A stretch of DNA of 64,000 bases from Leptospira broomii serovar Hurstbridge str. 5399 (GCF_000243715.2 NZ_AHMO02000008.1:1351001-1415000); one strand, 5' to 3'. Positions 26,897-37,160 are shown, counted from the stretch's first letter. Program-made: numbers and translations. Notes: generated from the letters alone by a model not told the origin.

Positions 26897-27835
26897 TTAA
26901 AGAGCCTCCCAATCTCGCAGGTTGGAAAAGGATTTTATCGGGTAAGATAGATACTTTCCAGGAAAGAGCCATCCCTTTAGAATCTGTTCCCAATTCTTAG
27001 CTTTTAATCTAAGCAAAACCTTTAATACCGCGTCGGTGTCCGGAACGTCAGTGGTCGCGAGAATTCTTAAAAAGGACCGGTAGCCCTCAGACCCTAGCTC
27101 CTTATACAAAATTCCCTGTAAGCGAACGGACTTCGAATACATCCACGCGCCCACTCGCGGGTCGGCCGATTGGAAATCCGCGCCGAGAGGATGATCGTTT
27201 TTCGAAGGCGGCTCGCCTAATTCCCATTCATCGTAAATCGACATGAGCTCTTGCTGATTGAGTCGCAAATATCCCTTTTTTGCAAGCAAGTAGGGAAGAA
27301 AGGAAACGATACCTTCGCTTAGCCATAAAGGTTCTATAAAATAATAATGACCTAATTCATGAAGCAAAAGGGCCGGATAACCGATCGGAACCAGACCGGA
27401 TTCCAGATAAATTCCCAAGTCCTTTCCAAGTTCACCGGAAACATTATTATAACCGCCGATTCGGGTTCCGTTTAAAAATACGCTTTCTTTTAAAACCAAA
27501 CGAACTCGGTTTCTTTCCTTCGGAGGTAGACTTTTGAATATCGGTGCCGCCGCTTGATGAAAGAAGATCCCGGTGTAGGATTCATAAGCATCAAGCAGAT
27601 CCCTTGTTTTTTCAAAGGCGTAACGGTCCCATTGTTGGGCCGAAGTTTCGTTCTGAATCGTTACAAGGATATCCCCGCCCCGCAATTTAAGAGGATATTC
27701 TCTATCGGATCTGACCCGGATTTTGGAAGTAGGACTTTGAGCAAAACTAGAAAATCCAAAAACCAGAAGAATTGCAGCTAAGAGGAATCGCCTTACTCCA
27801 CCGGATAATAATTTCCCATTTGCGGGAGCCGACAA
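26897..27835 (-). CDS. Secreted gluzincin-like metallopeptidase (peptidase MA type)
   Basis: 312 residues with a signal peptide (FLLAAILLVFGFSSFAQ, about residues 17-33). The zinc motif LLHELGHYYF lies near residue 163 (HExxH), followed by PLWLSEGIVSF, the third-ligand Glu of gluzincins and peptidase_MA proteins, after a shorter spacer than usual. Starts with TTG at 27835 directly after the TGA of the upstream sensor phosphatase (TGATTG), with AGAGGGA 8 nt before, so the two are translationally coupled. Its location between twin receptor phosphatases suggests a role in the same envelope signalling unit; that is inference. Confidence 0.75.
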   Translation of the reverse strand: MSAPANGKLLSGGVRRFLLAAILLVFGFSSFAQSPTSKIRVRSDREYPLKLRGGDILVTIQNETSAQQWDRYAFEKTRDLLDAYESYTGIFFHQAAAPIFKSLPPKERNRVRLVLKESVFLNGTRIGGYNNVSGELGKDLGIYLESGLVPIGYPALLLHELGHYYFIEPLWLSEGIVSFLPYLLAKKGYLRLNQQELMSIYDEWELGEPPSKNDHPLGADFQSADPRVGAWMYSKSVRLQGILYKELGSEGYRSFLRILATTDVPDTDAVLKVLLRLKAKNWEQILKGWLFPGKYLSYPIKSFSNLRDWEAL

Positions 27836-30800
27836 TCAGCGGTCCCTCTCTATCAGTCGGATTAATTTATGGGCGTTCTCGTTTCCGGGTTCGCGTTGTA
27901 AAATTTTCCGAGCGTATTCTTCGGCGCGATCGTACATTTCCATCAATCTGTATATATCCGCCAAATTAACCAAATTGGAAAGATTATCAGGATCGACTTC
28001 CAATAGTTTCAAACTAGCGGAAAGAGCTAGATCGTATTTTCCCATTTTCTTATTCGCGATCGATAGATAAAACCAGTACTCGTGCAGATCAGGATCGGAT
28101 CCCAAGTAATTGTTCAATACTTCCACCGCAGTTGCGTAGTCTTTGCCTTTAAAACTGAGCAGACCCAAAAGCTTATTCAACTTCTGATTAGCGCTGTCGT
28201 GCATGTATCCGGTTTTCAAAAGATCCAGAGCTTCTTCTAGGCGACCCGTCTTATATAGTTTACGAGCTTCCTCGTAAACCGAATCGGTATTGAGCGCCTT
28301 ATCGATATGATCGGCATCATCGAAAATATCTTCGATCTCGTCCTTCTTCGGTTCGGTTTGAAATTCGATTTTAAGGAGGGACAAGTCGTCCGTTAGTTCG
28401 CCGGTTTTACGAATCTCGGTCTCGATTTCTTCCAGGTTAGCTTTGGCCTTTTCCACATGCCGTAGAAACAGCATTTCGTCTTCATTGATCGTCCGAATGG
28501 TTTCATCCGGAGTTAAATCCACATCGTCGCGACCGTCAGAGCCGAGAATGAGAACGTCCCCTTTTTTTAGCTGGATAGTGTGCACTTTAAAATCAAATTC
28601 GGAGTCCAAACCCAATTTCCTGAGAGTAAGTCCTTCCTCGATGAAGCTCGCCTTTCCGTCTCTATATAGTACGGTAAACGGGTGCTCCGCATTAAAGTAC
28701 CAACATTTTCCCGTTTCATCTTCAACGAGATAAACACAGGCAGAAATTACCATCGAACCGTTAAAGGACTTAAATACGGAATGAATTTCATGATAAATAT
28801 CCCCAAGCCATTGCTCAGGGGTTGTTTCTAAAATTCTATTATTTGCCGCAGAACGCGCGAGGATCGAATTCATTACGACTCCCATTACAAGTGCACCGCC
28901 CGCTCCTTGCATGGATTTTCCCATCGCATCCCCATTCATAGCAACGGTGAATCTTTTGAAAGAATCGGGTCGACCTAAACGGAGATTTCCGGTTACGCAG
29001 ATATCGCCGCCAAGATCCGAATGTTTTCCACGAAATTCAAACTGTTTCTTTTGACGAATAATGAATTCAGTAGCTACGTGCTTGGACTTATTCGCATTGT
29101 AAAATAAAGGTTTTGCTAATAGAGAAGTAAGGAAGTAGTCCCCGTCTTGTTGTACTTTAAGACGTTGAACTTCTTCCATCTTTTCCTGTACTTCTTTGGT
29201 TCTTTCTTTGACTTTTTCCTCTAGATTTTCGGCATAATCCTGTAATTCTCGGCGAGCCTGTTTAATCGATGCCACCATCGCATTAAACGAATCCGCTAAA
29301 AATCCGATTTCATCCCGGACTTTCACCGGAACGACTACATCTAAATCTCCTTTATTGACCTTTTCCACCCCTGCCAATAACCCGTTGAGCGGATCGACCA
29401 AACTACTCTTAAAGAAAAGCGGGAAGAGAACCAGCACCACAAAAATTACGATTAGCAAGATGATCGTTTGCTTCACCGCGGTTGGATGCATGAACTGACG
29501 ATAAACCAGGTAAGAAAAGCCTACTTCACTCATCTCGAGAGTTTCAGGCGAGAATTTCATAAAAGCAACGTAATGACCGTTACCGTCTCGACTCCTCCGG
29601 TAGTGACGCGTCTCACTCGGTTTAAAATAACGAAAATACCGGAGGACTTCTTCTCTGAGTTGCACATCGGAAAGTTGCTTTCCGTCCCAAAGACAGTTCC
29701 CAGACCAATGTGAGAAAATTTCCTTTTTATGAGATTCGCTTCCGAGAGAATCTATAAAAGCACGCCCTTTTTTACAAAAATTCCCGCCTACAACACCTTC
29801 TAAACGATTCGTGGCTATAAAAGCTTGCTTATTCCATTTTTCCGCTTCGCCTAGGATAGCCGCCTTCAATTCGCCATCGGACAATTGCGTATTTTGAGCG
29901 ATAAATTCTAAAATTTGTCTCTTGTAACCGCCGAAATATGTATGAGTTTTTTCTAATACTTCCTGTAATTTTGAGCGGAAATTTTTTTCGTCTAAATTTC
30001 GAATCTCTTCGTAGATTGTAACGTTTTGAAGATCGATTTCCACCTGCATAAGATTTAAATCTATTTTCTTGTCGTATTCGCCCGAAAGGAGACTGTTTTT
30101 ATTATCGTTCCAGCGGATAATATATTCTATATCTTTTGTCTTTACGCCATTCTCTATCGCTCGTTCTATATTTACCATTTTAAGACTGTCATATTCAGCA
30201 TCCTTCTCCTGGCTGGATATGTATACGAGCGCCTGCATGATCAAACAAATCGTGAAGAGTGTGATCCCGACGATTTTTACCATGAACGTAGTTCTTTCCG
30301 CACTATTATTGATGAATGCGATCGCCAAAACGGAAAAAGCCGCGACAAAGAAAATGACGTTCGAAGTCATATAAGTCGAACGCTCCATCGCACCGTCCCG
30401 ACTTATTACGTTCGAAATATTCGGGTATATGGCTGCGATTAAAAATCCGATCGTAAACATCAAAAGAGCAATTCTTCTTTTATCTTTCGTTACGATGACT
30501 CGCCAAGTCGGTATGATCAAAAATCCGACGATGGATTCTATTGCGATCACAATTGCCAAGTATCGACTCGCATCGTACGCGTTAAAATCCCAATGATGCG
30601 CAGTGAAGTGATAAATGTTTTCGGAAATGGCAGTTAGATAAATAAAGAAAGTAACTACGATTATAATTATGGAGTACTCGACGATCAAAACCCAGCGAGC
30701 TAATCGTTGGTTGCTATTTCCGGGAAACCTAAGTAGGAACTGAGTGAAATGAGCCAGCGCCGGAAGAATAAAGCCACCGGTAATCCATCTATGATAGGAG

Positions 30801-31015
30801 GCAAAAGGATGATACAAGAATGCAGCTACGAAATAGCCCATCTCGAAAAAAGTAAAAAGTAGGAAACCAATTCCTAAATGAGTCGTAGCGACCGTTTTAT
30901 TCTTTAAAGTAAGAAAGAAACTCCCGAGAAAGAAGGTAGTCAATGTGACTAATAAACTTCCAAAAGAATAATAGTTAAACAGGACCAAGTCCCAAGAGAT
31001 TGTATCTAATCCCAT
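27836..31015 (-). CDS. 7TM/HAMP/SpoIIE-type PP2C receptor phosphatase with TPR tail (copy 2)
   Basis: 1059 residues, same length and domain order as the gene at 23571-26750. Seven-helix N-domain with a shared YHFTAHHWDFNA element; helix; periplasmic region with the two Cys of its twin at matching places (GNFCKKG, GNCLWDG); helix; HAMP; coiled coil; SpoIIE phosphatase with LGGDICVTG, MNGDAMGKSMQGAGG, FNAEHPFTVLY, LILGSDGRDD and ELTDDLSL; and TPR tail. Start ATG 31015 with TTAGGAG 3 nt upstream is excellent. The periplasmic part is the most diverged section, suggesting different signals feeding similar outputs. First gene of the three-gene unit. Confidence 0.86.
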   Translation of the reverse strand: MGLDTISWDLVLFNYYSFGSLLVTLTTFFLGSFFLTLKNKTVATTHLGIGFLLFTFFEMGYFVAAFLYHPFASYHRWITGGFILPALAHFTQFLLRFPGNSNQRLARWVLIVEYSIIIIVVTFFIYLTAISENIYHFTAHHWDFNAYDASRYLAIVIAIESIVGFLIIPTWRVIVTKDKRRIALLMFTIGFLIAAIYPNISNVISRDGAMERSTYMTSNVIFFVAAFSVLAIAFINNSAERTTFMVKIVGITLFTICLIMQALVYISSQEKDAEYDSLKMVNIERAIENGVKTKDIEYIIRWNDNKNSLLSGEYDKKIDLNLMQVEIDLQNVTIYEEIRNLDEKNFRSKLQEVLEKTHTYFGGYKRQILEFIAQNTQLSDGELKAAILGEAEKWNKQAFIATNRLEGVVGGNFCKKGRAFIDSLGSESHKKEIFSHWSGNCLWDGKQLSDVQLREEVLRYFRYFKPSETRHYRRSRDGNGHYVAFMKFSPETLEMSEVGFSYLVYRQFMHPTAVKQTIILLIVIFVVLVLFPLFFKSSLVDPLNGLLAGVEKVNKGDLDVVVPVKVRDEIGFLADSFNAMVASIKQARRELQDYAENLEEKVKERTKEVQEKMEEVQRLKVQQDGDYFLTSLLAKPLFYNANKSKHVATEFIIRQKKQFEFRGKHSDLGGDICVTGNLRLGRPDSFKRFTVAMNGDAMGKSMQGAGGALVMGVVMNSILARSAANNRILETTPEQWLGDIYHEIHSVFKSFNGSMVISACVYLVEDETGKCWYFNAEHPFTVLYRDGKASFIEEGLTLRKLGLDSEFDFKVHTIQLKKGDVLILGSDGRDDVDLTPDETIRTINEDEMLFLRHVEKAKANLEEIETEIRKTGELTDDLSLLKIEFQTEPKKDEIEDIFDDADHIDKALNTDSVYEEARKLYKTGRLEEALDLLKTGYMHDSANQKLNKLLGLLSFKGKDYATAVEVLNNYLGSDPDLHEYWFYLSIANKKMGKYDLALSASLKLLEVDPDNLSNLVNLADIYRLMEMYDRAEEYARKILQREPGNENAHKLIRLIERDR

Positions 31016-31203
31016 AAACTCCTAAGGTCGATCTCAAACTTGCGACTTTGAAGATCGACTTCGACCGATTCTATGTCTTTGGTACGGCTCCTTCCAATCC
31101 CAGAGGCGGAAGAAATCGCGGAAAAACGATTTAAGCTTTCACTATCAATTTGAAAAGGGAAAAATCAATAGAAAAATAGTGGAACCGTCCGATTCTGTCG
31201 TTC

Positions 31204-32511
31204 ATGTCCACATTTAGCGGAATCAAACGGTTAAATTCAGGCTTAATCTTACTGATTAAAGCTAAACTCTGGCTACGAGTACTAATCGGCTTATTTTCCG
31301 GAACGGCAGTCGGGCTTTGCCTAAGCCCGGAATACAAATTTTTGGACATATCCACTAGTTCCATTCTTGCGAATTGGTTGGGTCTGCCGGGACAACTGTT
31401 CTTAATTCTCTTACAGATGATAATGATCCCTCTCGTATTCTCCTCTATCCTCTTAGGCGTAAATGCAGGCGAGAGTCTGGAAAATCTAAGGAAATTCGGA
31501 TCCCAAGTTTTCGTGTATTTTGTCTTTACCACTGTCATTGCTGTAGTGTTAGGAATCACGATCGCAAGTGTCGTAAAACCAGGCAAATATGTTGATGCTG
31601 CCGGAATCCCAAAAACGAGTATAGTCTCCAAAATCCCGACCAGTTCTGAACCGCCTAGCATCGAAAAAGTCCCGGACTTACTTCTTTCGATCCTACCTAA
31701 AAATCCATTCCAAACTCTGTTCACTGGCGATATGCTAGGAGTTGTCCTTCTTGGAATCCTAGTTGGCGTAGCGTTACTGTCCCTTGGGGAAGAGTCCGCT
31801 CGGCCGGTACTAGGATTAATTCAGGCAGTATTTAAAACCAGTATGGTATTTGTAGATTGGGCAATGATGTTAGCCCCGTTTGCAGTTTTCGGACTAATCG
31901 CACAGATTACCGCCAAAATCGGATTTAATGTGTTAGTAAGTTTAGGAGTGTACTTCCTATCAGTTCTTGGGGGTTTGCTAGCCGTTCTTATCATGTATTC
32001 CATCATACTAATTCTCTTAGCTCGAAAGAACCCTATTTGGTTTTTTAAAAACGCTGGGGAACTCCAGCTCCTAGCTTTTTCCACTTCGAGCTCGGCCGCA
32101 GTACTACCGTTTACACTAAAAACCGGCATCGAAAAAATGGGTGTTTCAAAGAGAATAGCGGAGTTTATAATTCCACTCGGAGCAACCATCAATATGGATG
32201 GGACCGCTCTTTACCAAGCAACAGCGACAGTCTTCCTAGCACAGGTTTATGGAATCGATTTGACCTTGGCGCAACTGGGTTTCATCATTATTGCCACCGT
32301 GATTGCTTCGATCGGAACTCCTAGCACACCTGGGTTAGGGATCGTAATTTTAGCTTCCATTCTGACCGGGGTTGGAATTCCGACTGAGGGAATTGGAATT
32401 ATCCTCGGAGTTGATAGGTTACTGGATATGTGCCGCACAACTGTAAACGTAACCGGAGACCTTGTAGCATGTAATGTCTTTCAAAAATGGCAAAAAACCG
32501 ATCCGATATAA
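31204..32511 (+). CDS. Dicarboxylate/amino acid:cation symporter (DAACS family)
   Basis: 435-residue secondary transporter with eight or more helices and two re-entrant loops. Hallmarks: MIMIPLVFSSILLGV (near residue 72), the serine-rich re-entrant loop STSSSAAVLPF (near 298) and NMDGTALYQATATVFLAQ (near 329). It takes up glutamate, aspartate or C4-dicarboxylates with Na+ or H+. Starts at ATG 31204; no strong ribosome site. It is 6 nt upstream of the MATE gene on the same strand. Confidence 0.92.
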   Translation: MSTFSGIKRLNSGLILLIKAKLWLRVLIGLFSGTAVGLCLSPEYKFLDISTSSILANWLGLPGQLFLILLQMIMIPLVFSSILLGVNAGESLENLRKFGSQVFVYFVFTTVIAVVLGITIASVVKPGKYVDAAGIPKTSIVSKIPTSSEPPSIEKVPDLLLSILPKNPFQTLFTGDMLGVVLLGILVGVALLSLGEESARPVLGLIQAVFKTSMVFVDWAMMLAPFAVFGLIAQITAKIGFNVLVSLGVYFLSVLGGLLAVLIMYSIILILLARKNPIWFFKNAGELQLLAFSTSSSAAVLPFTLKTGIEKMGVSKRIAEFIIPLGATINMDGTALYQATATVFLAQVYGIDLTLAQLGFIIIATVIASIGTPSTPGLGIVILASILTGVGIPTEGIGIILGVDRLLDMCRTTVNVTGDLVACNVFQKWQKTDPI

Positions 32512-32517
32512 ACCGTT

Positions 32518-33840
32518 TTGAAACAAAAATTCTTTCAGCTTACCTTCTATAATATACTTGCGAATCTTTCCGTTCCTTTAGCGGGTTTAGCCGATATTGC
32601 CGTATTAGGCCAACTAAACACCCATACTTTTATGGCTGGAGTCGCTTTAGCAAATATCGTTTTTGATTACATATTTTGGAGTTTCGCTTTTTTAAGAATG
32701 GGAACAACCGGTTTGACCGCCCAGGCCTTCGGAGCCGGCGACGAATCCAAATCTGATTTAATTCTTTCGCGTTCTTTAATACTCGGACTCGGCATAGGAA
32801 TAACAATTCTCTTATTCAATCATCCTATTCAAAATTTCGGATTCTTTTTTATAGAGGGTGAAACCGAGGTGAAACTTGCCGGGGCGAGCTACTTTCAGGG
32901 GAGAATCGCTAGCGCTCCCGCTACGCTATGTAATTTTGCATTGATGGGCTGGTTTCTAGGAAGATCTCAAAGTAAGATCGTACTATCCGCAACGGTGGTG
33001 GCAAACTTAACAAATATTTTATTAAATATTTGGTTCGTACTATATATGCATTGGCAGGCTTTGGGAGCGGGAATTGCGACCACGATCAGCCAGTATTTAA
33101 TGTTGTTCCTTTTTCTCATTTTCTACTTCGTCGAACGGAAACATCTACCCGGATTTTCCGAGAACGAAGAAAAAGTGTTCTCCACGTCCGGTTTTAAATC
33201 TCTGCTTTCCTTAAATACGGATATTCTTTTGAGAACCGTAATGTTAATCACCGCCTTCAGTATTTTTCGTAATTTCAGTTCTTCCTTCGGATCCATTGTA
33301 TTGGCCGGGAATGCGATTCTACATGAACTCATTCTAGTTGCGGCTTATTGGATAGATGGGGCCGCTGTTGCAACGGAAACTTTGGCCGGAGAAGCGAAAG
33401 GAAAAAACGATAAGAAGGAACTCATCTCACTCCTGAAGCTTGCCTTAATATCCGCATTAGGACTCGCCGGTTTCTTTTCCTACTTCGTGATTCAGTTCCC
33501 TGATTGGATTTTTCCCTGGATCTCAAGAAGTTCCGAAGTGATAGCTGTTGCCGACACTTATAGATTTTGGCTTGCTCCTGTTTTAATCATCGGATCGATT
33601 GCGTTCGTCTTCGATGGGTTCTTTTTAGGATTATCGGACGGACGAACTCTACGCAATGCGATGATCATTAGCACTTTAATTTTTTTTCTACCGATCGCCC
33701 TTATTGGAAAAGCCGAAGCAAGCAACCATCTACTTTGGCTATCCTTAAGTTTTTATATGATCGGACGATCTACGACTCTTGGATGGAAAATCTACAAGAT
33801 GACCGAATCAACTAGTTTTGCCCGAGGTCCGATCCTTTAG
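32518..33840 (+). CDS. MATE-family efflux transporter
   Basis: 440 residues, about twelve helices in two related halves. The N-terminus NILANLSVPLAGLADIAVLGQL and following FMAGVALANIVFDYIFW are typical of the DinF branch of multidrug and toxic compound extrusion proteins that export drugs or metabolites by Na+ or H+ antiport. It starts with TTG at 32518 right after the symporter stop and has no clear ribosome site, so it may depend on upstream translation. Overlaps the convergent propeller gene by 29 nt. Confidence 0.88.
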   Translation: MKQKFFQLTFYNILANLSVPLAGLADIAVLGQLNTHTFMAGVALANIVFDYIFWSFAFLRMGTTGLTAQAFGAGDESKSDLILSRSLILGLGIGITILLFNHPIQNFGFFFIEGETEVKLAGASYFQGRIASAPATLCNFALMGWFLGRSQSKIVLSATVVANLTNILLNIWFVLYMHWQALGAGIATTISQYLMLFLFLIFYFVERKHLPGFSENEEKVFSTSGFKSLLSLNTDILLRTVMLITAFSIFRNFSSSFGSIVLAGNAILHELILVAAYWIDGAAVATETLAGEAKGKNDKKELISLLKLALISALGLAGFFSYFVIQFPDWIFPWISRSSEVIAVADTYRFWLAPVLIIGSIAFVFDGFFLGLSDGRTLRNAMIISTLIFFLPIALIGKAEASNHLLWLSLSFYMIGRSTTLGWKIYKMTESTSFARGPIL

Positions 33841-35284
33841 GTAAGACTTTTACTTCTATTTCAGCCGGGATCGGTTTCCAAAAATCCGAATCTTTCGCCT
33901 TATAGAGAACCGGAGAAGGTAAAGTTCCCCAACCTTCACTTCGATACAAATCCACTACCTCTTCGCTTTTCTGGTAAGTACGAGACGATTCCACCGTTTC
34001 CGGTTTAATCGAAGATAATGGAACCCATCCAAAACCTGGAATATACGCGTCCAATGCGTCTTTGAAAACGGGGGAAGATTGATTGGATAAAACTAACGTT
34101 CTTACTGAACGAACCGGAAGCCCTGCGTCGAGTAGCGCTTTTTTAAAACTTTCCCAATCGGTTCGAAATAATCGCGCATCAAAGATTTTATCGATAAAGT
34201 ATGTTCCGTTTTTATCTTTTACTGAAATCGACGTTTTGACAAAGGGGGATAGATCCGTCGGAATTTCTTCTTTTTTCTGAATGAAATCGTCCATGACATA
34301 GAATCGAACGTTTGTTGTTCTCGCTTCGAACTGGTATTCTAAGGTTTGATTGCCTTTCGGATCGTCGATCCCTAATTTTTTAGAAAGTCCGCGAGCGCCG
34401 GACACGAAATCTCCTTTGAATTTTGGATCTTTGGATTTTAGATTTCGTATTCTTTGGTGTTCCGTTGTTGGAGGAGGAAGTAAGCCGAGCGCCCCGCCTA
34501 CTAAGCTAGCTTCGTTTAAATTAAATTTAATTTTTACGTTAATCAGGTAGGTAGACTCTCCCGATGCCAGAAATCTATCCGTTTCTACAAATGAGATTTT
34601 CTTAATTTCTCTACTTGTACGATCCACTACGAAAATTTTACTTCCTATGATCGCTAAACCTCGAATATCCTTTGTCGGAGTCCTAATCGAGCCTGTGATT
34701 CTTCCATTTGCAGGATCATAACGATAGATATTTCCGTCCGACGAATCCGTAACCCAAATACTATTTCGTGCATAGCAGATATCTTTTGGACTAGTCCTAT
34801 CGGTTAAAAAACCTCCTATGATGGATTGAGTTCCCTTATCATAAACGGAAACTTTCCCAGTATCTGCATCTAGAACATAGAGATAGTTTTGAAAACTCGC
34901 TATTCCGCCGATTTTATCGATCGGAATTGCGATCCGATCCGTAACCCCGCCGGTATTCGGTTCCACTTTTAAAATTACCCGCTTTGCCGCCACGAAGACT
35001 CTTCCTTCTCTCGAATCAAAACTTAATCCGGAAATGAAGGGGATTCCCAAATTAAAAACTTCCTGTCGCCCCGTCGGATCGACTTTGAAAATCGCTCTGC
35101 GCTTACTATCGGCGAACCAAAAGTTAGTACCGTCGTAAGAAAGACCGTACGGACTGTCCGTCAAAGGTATTTCCAAATCGACTTCTTCCTGCGCGACCAG
35201 AGTCGCAAGATGAAACGCCGACAAAAAAAGGAATAATGAAAGCGCTAAATTTATTTTCCAAAAAGATTTCGAATTCCGTTCCAT
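33812..35284 (-). CDS. Exported NHL-type propeller with degenerate transglutaminase-like domain
   Basis: 490 residues from ATG 35284 (GGGAG 8 nt upstream). Signal peptide about residues 10-31 ([20 protein letters not shown]). Residues 35-240 are propeller repeats of the streptogramin-lyase/NHL type, with recurring I-D-x-x-G and D-x-x-T-G turns. The C-terminal region (about 335-450) resembles a transglutaminase-like fold ([17 protein letters not shown], then [12 protein letters not shown]), but the catalytic Cys, His and Asp positions appear substituted. It is probably a binding protein in the periplasm. The first 34 nt overlap the end of the M50 protease gene, so the two are coupled. Confidence 0.75.
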   Translation of the reverse strand: MERNSKSFWKINLALSLFLFLSAFHLATLVAQEEVDLEIPLTDSPYGLSYDGTNFWFADSKRRAIFKVDPTGRQEVFNLGIPFISGLSFDSREGRVFVAAKRVILKVEPNTGGVTDRIAIPIDKIGGIASFQNYLYVLDADTGKVSVYDKGTQSIIGGFLTDRTSPKDICYARNSIWVTDSSDGNIYRYDPANGRITGSIRTPTKDIRGLAIIGSKIFVVDRTSREIKKISFVETDRFLASGESTYLINVKIKFNLNEASLVGGALGLLPPPTTEHQRIRNLKSKDPKFKGDFVSGARGLSKKLGIDDPKGNQTLEYQFEARTTNVRFYVMDDFIQKKEEIPTDLSPFVKTSISVKDKNGTYFIDKIFDARLFRTDWESFKKALLDAGLPVRSVRTLVLSNQSSPVFKDALDAYIPGFGWVPLSSIKPETVESSRTYQKSEEVVDLYRSEGWGTLPSPVLYKAKDSDFWKPIPAEIEVKVLPKGSDLGQN

Positions 35285-36195
35285 ATATCTTCTCCCAGAT
35301 TTGATTGGGGGCTTGCAGCGGTAACGATTTCCATAGGGGAAGGAGTAAAAATTAAAATCAAAGAAAGCAAAATCGCCGCTCCGCAAACCTTTCGGATCCA
35401 ATCCAAAGGAAATACCGGATCGGAAACAAACGGGTGCTCTACCCTAATGAAATAGTAGATGAGTAATCCCCATAAGATCCACGTGTAATTCCAAAGTGTA
35501 AGAACTAGGAATGCAGAAAATAAATAATAGATCCACTTACGATATCCTTCTCCAAAGATCGCATAAATCACATGGCCGCCGTCTAACTGACCAAAAGGTA
35601 GCAAATTGATCGCAGTAACTAACAGCCCGACCCATCCCGCGAACGCTAATGGATGAATTTGCACCTCGTACAAGTTGGAATCGAAAGGTCCGAGTACGAA
35701 TTGATTTGCCCAACTCACGAAAAGGCTCTCACCGAATCGGACTTGGAAAGCCGCCGGATTAGATCCTAGAGCATTCGTAAGATCGCTGATCGGCACCAAA
35801 TGAGAATATTTAAGTCCGATAAAATAGCAAGGCACCGAGAGGATAAGACTCATCGCCGGTCCCCAAATCCCGATATCGAAGAGCTGTTTTTTATCTCGAA
35901 TCGGTTCCTTAATTTTAATAACTGCACCCATTGTTCCGACGGGGGAGATAGGCATCGGAATAAAATACGGTAGAGTCGCTCTGATGCCGTAATACCTGGC
36001 TGCTAAATAATGACCCATCTCGTGACAAAGAAGAATTCCTAGAACGGGTAAAGAATATAAGTATCGATCCTGAAGTGTGGAACGAATCCAATCCCATCCT
36101 AAAAAAGGAAGATTAAAGGTCTCTTCTTGAAATGTAAGAGTCAAAAATGTAAGTAGGAAGAGGATTATATGAAGTCCGTATTTGGGTCTTTCCAA
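35251..36195 (-). CDS. M50 family site-2 protease, integral membrane
   Basis: About 314 residues with six or more membrane helices. Zinc motif HEMGH sits in a helix near residue 65. The second part of the active site, [13 protein letters not shown] (third-ligand Asp), is near 225. A GTMGAVI segment between them is typical of S2P proteins. I choose TTG 36195 because AAGGAAG lies 7 nt upstream; an upstream GTG at 36276 adds a polar segment. Family members cut membrane-bound signal proteins. Gene overlap with the propeller protein suggests a shared function. Substrate unknown. Confidence 0.82.
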   Translation of the reverse strand: MERPKYGLHIILFLLTFLTLTFQEETFNLPFLGWDWIRSTLQDRYLYSLPVLGILLCHEMGHYLAARYYGIRATLPYFIPMPISPVGTMGAVIKIKEPIRDKKQLFDIGIWGPAMSLILSVPCYFIGLKYSHLVPISDLTNALGSNPAAFQVRFGESLFVSWANQFVLGPFDSNLYEVQIHPLAFAGWVGLLVTAINLLPFGQLDGGHVIYAIFGEGYRKWIYYLFSAFLVLTLWNYTWILWGLLIYYFIRVEHPFVSDPVFPLDWIRKVCGAAILLSLILIFTPSPMEIVTAASPQSNLGEDIWNGIRNLFGK

Positions 36196-36333
36196 TGAGT
36201 TACTTCCTTTACTATAGTCTAAAGTAGACCTGCTATTTTGAGAGAACGATTCCTTCTTTACACATAAAGGAACCACACATAGGGTTTCCGATAGGAGCCT
36301 TCACGGCAAGCGCGAAAGGAAAAGGATATTAGG

Positions 36334-37047
36334 TTGTTCGACAATATCAAAGCAATCCGAAAAAATGATCCGGCAGCAAAGTCTTATCTTGAAATAGTCC
36401 TCTGTTATCCTGGGTTACACGCCCTTTGGTTTCATTCCTTAGCGCATTTTTTGTATAAAATTAACCTACCTTTGATTCCCCGGATCATCAATACCTTTGC
36501 CCGATTTTTAACTGGGGTTGATATTCATCCGGGAGCCAGAATATCTCCCGGTATCTTCATCGATCATGGACACGGAGTGGTGATCGGAGAAACGGCCGAA
36601 ATCGGAACCGGATGCTTGATTTTACAAGGTGTGACGCTCGGTGGAACGGGAAAAGAAACAGGAAAACGCCATCCTACGCTGAAAGAGAACGTGGTAGTCG
36701 GTGCCGGCGCCAAAATTCTAGGAAATATCATAATAGAAAAGAATGTGCGAATCGGAGCCGGATCTGTCGTGCTCAGAGATGTTCCGCCCGATTGCACCGT
36801 CGTTGGAGTACCCGGAAAGGTCGTGCGCTCTAAGGTGGATTTCGGAGAAAAGGGGGAGCGGATGTTGGATCACAATGAACTTCCGGATCCGATCGCCAGA
36901 ATCTTTTCCATTTTGGTAGAGAAAATCGACACTCTCCATAAGGAAGTAAACGAACTGTATGCCAGGGAGAATCTCAAAACGCAGAGAGTTCCTCCCAAAA
37001 AAAATGACGATGAATTGAACGAATATATCCATGGAGACGGCATTTAA
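36334..37047 (+). CDS. cysE: Serine O-acetyltransferase
   Basis: 237-residue cytoplasmic enzyme that makes O-acetylserine for cysteine synthesis. N-terminal helical part, then left-handed beta-helix hexapeptide repeats: VDIHPGARISPGIFIDHGHG (near residue 63), then IGETAEIGTGC and GAGAKILGNI, with active-site DHGHG. Start at TTG 36334 with AAGGA upstream. C-terminal 60 residues are charged and longer than usual. Divergent from the M50 gene. Confidence 0.93.
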   Translation: MFDNIKAIRKNDPAAKSYLEIVLCYPGLHALWFHSLAHFLYKINLPLIPRIINTFARFLTGVDIHPGARISPGIFIDHGHGVVIGETAEIGTGCLILQGVTLGGTGKETGKRHPTLKENVVVGAGAKILGNIIIEKNVRIGAGSVVLRDVPPDCTVVGVPGKVVRSKVDFGEKGERMLDHNELPDPIARIFSILVEKIDTLHKEVNELYARENLKTQRVPPKKNDDELNEYIHGDGI

Positions 37048-37086
37048 TTTAATTTTGTCACGAAATTTTTCGTAGCCGGAAACTTT

Positions 37087-37116
37087 TTGACATTCTCCCT
37101 TCGAGAGAAATTCTAC
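37087..37116 (+). promoter_or_regulatory. Candidate sigma-70-type promoter for the small lipoprotein gene
   Basis: A perfect TTGACA at 37087-37092 is followed after 18 nt by TTCTAC at 37111-37116, a weak -10. It lies 45 nt before ATG 37161. Consensus in this organism group is poorly defined, so this is only a pointer. Confidence 0.3.
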
Positions 37117-37160
37117 GTTCGGATTCTTTCGGAAAGGAATTTCCGGAAGATCGAGGTTTT

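Noticed and set aside
31131..31724. 197-codon minus-strand frame
   Set aside because: Entirely antisense to the symporter gene, low-complexity Thr/Ile-rich product, no ribosome site.
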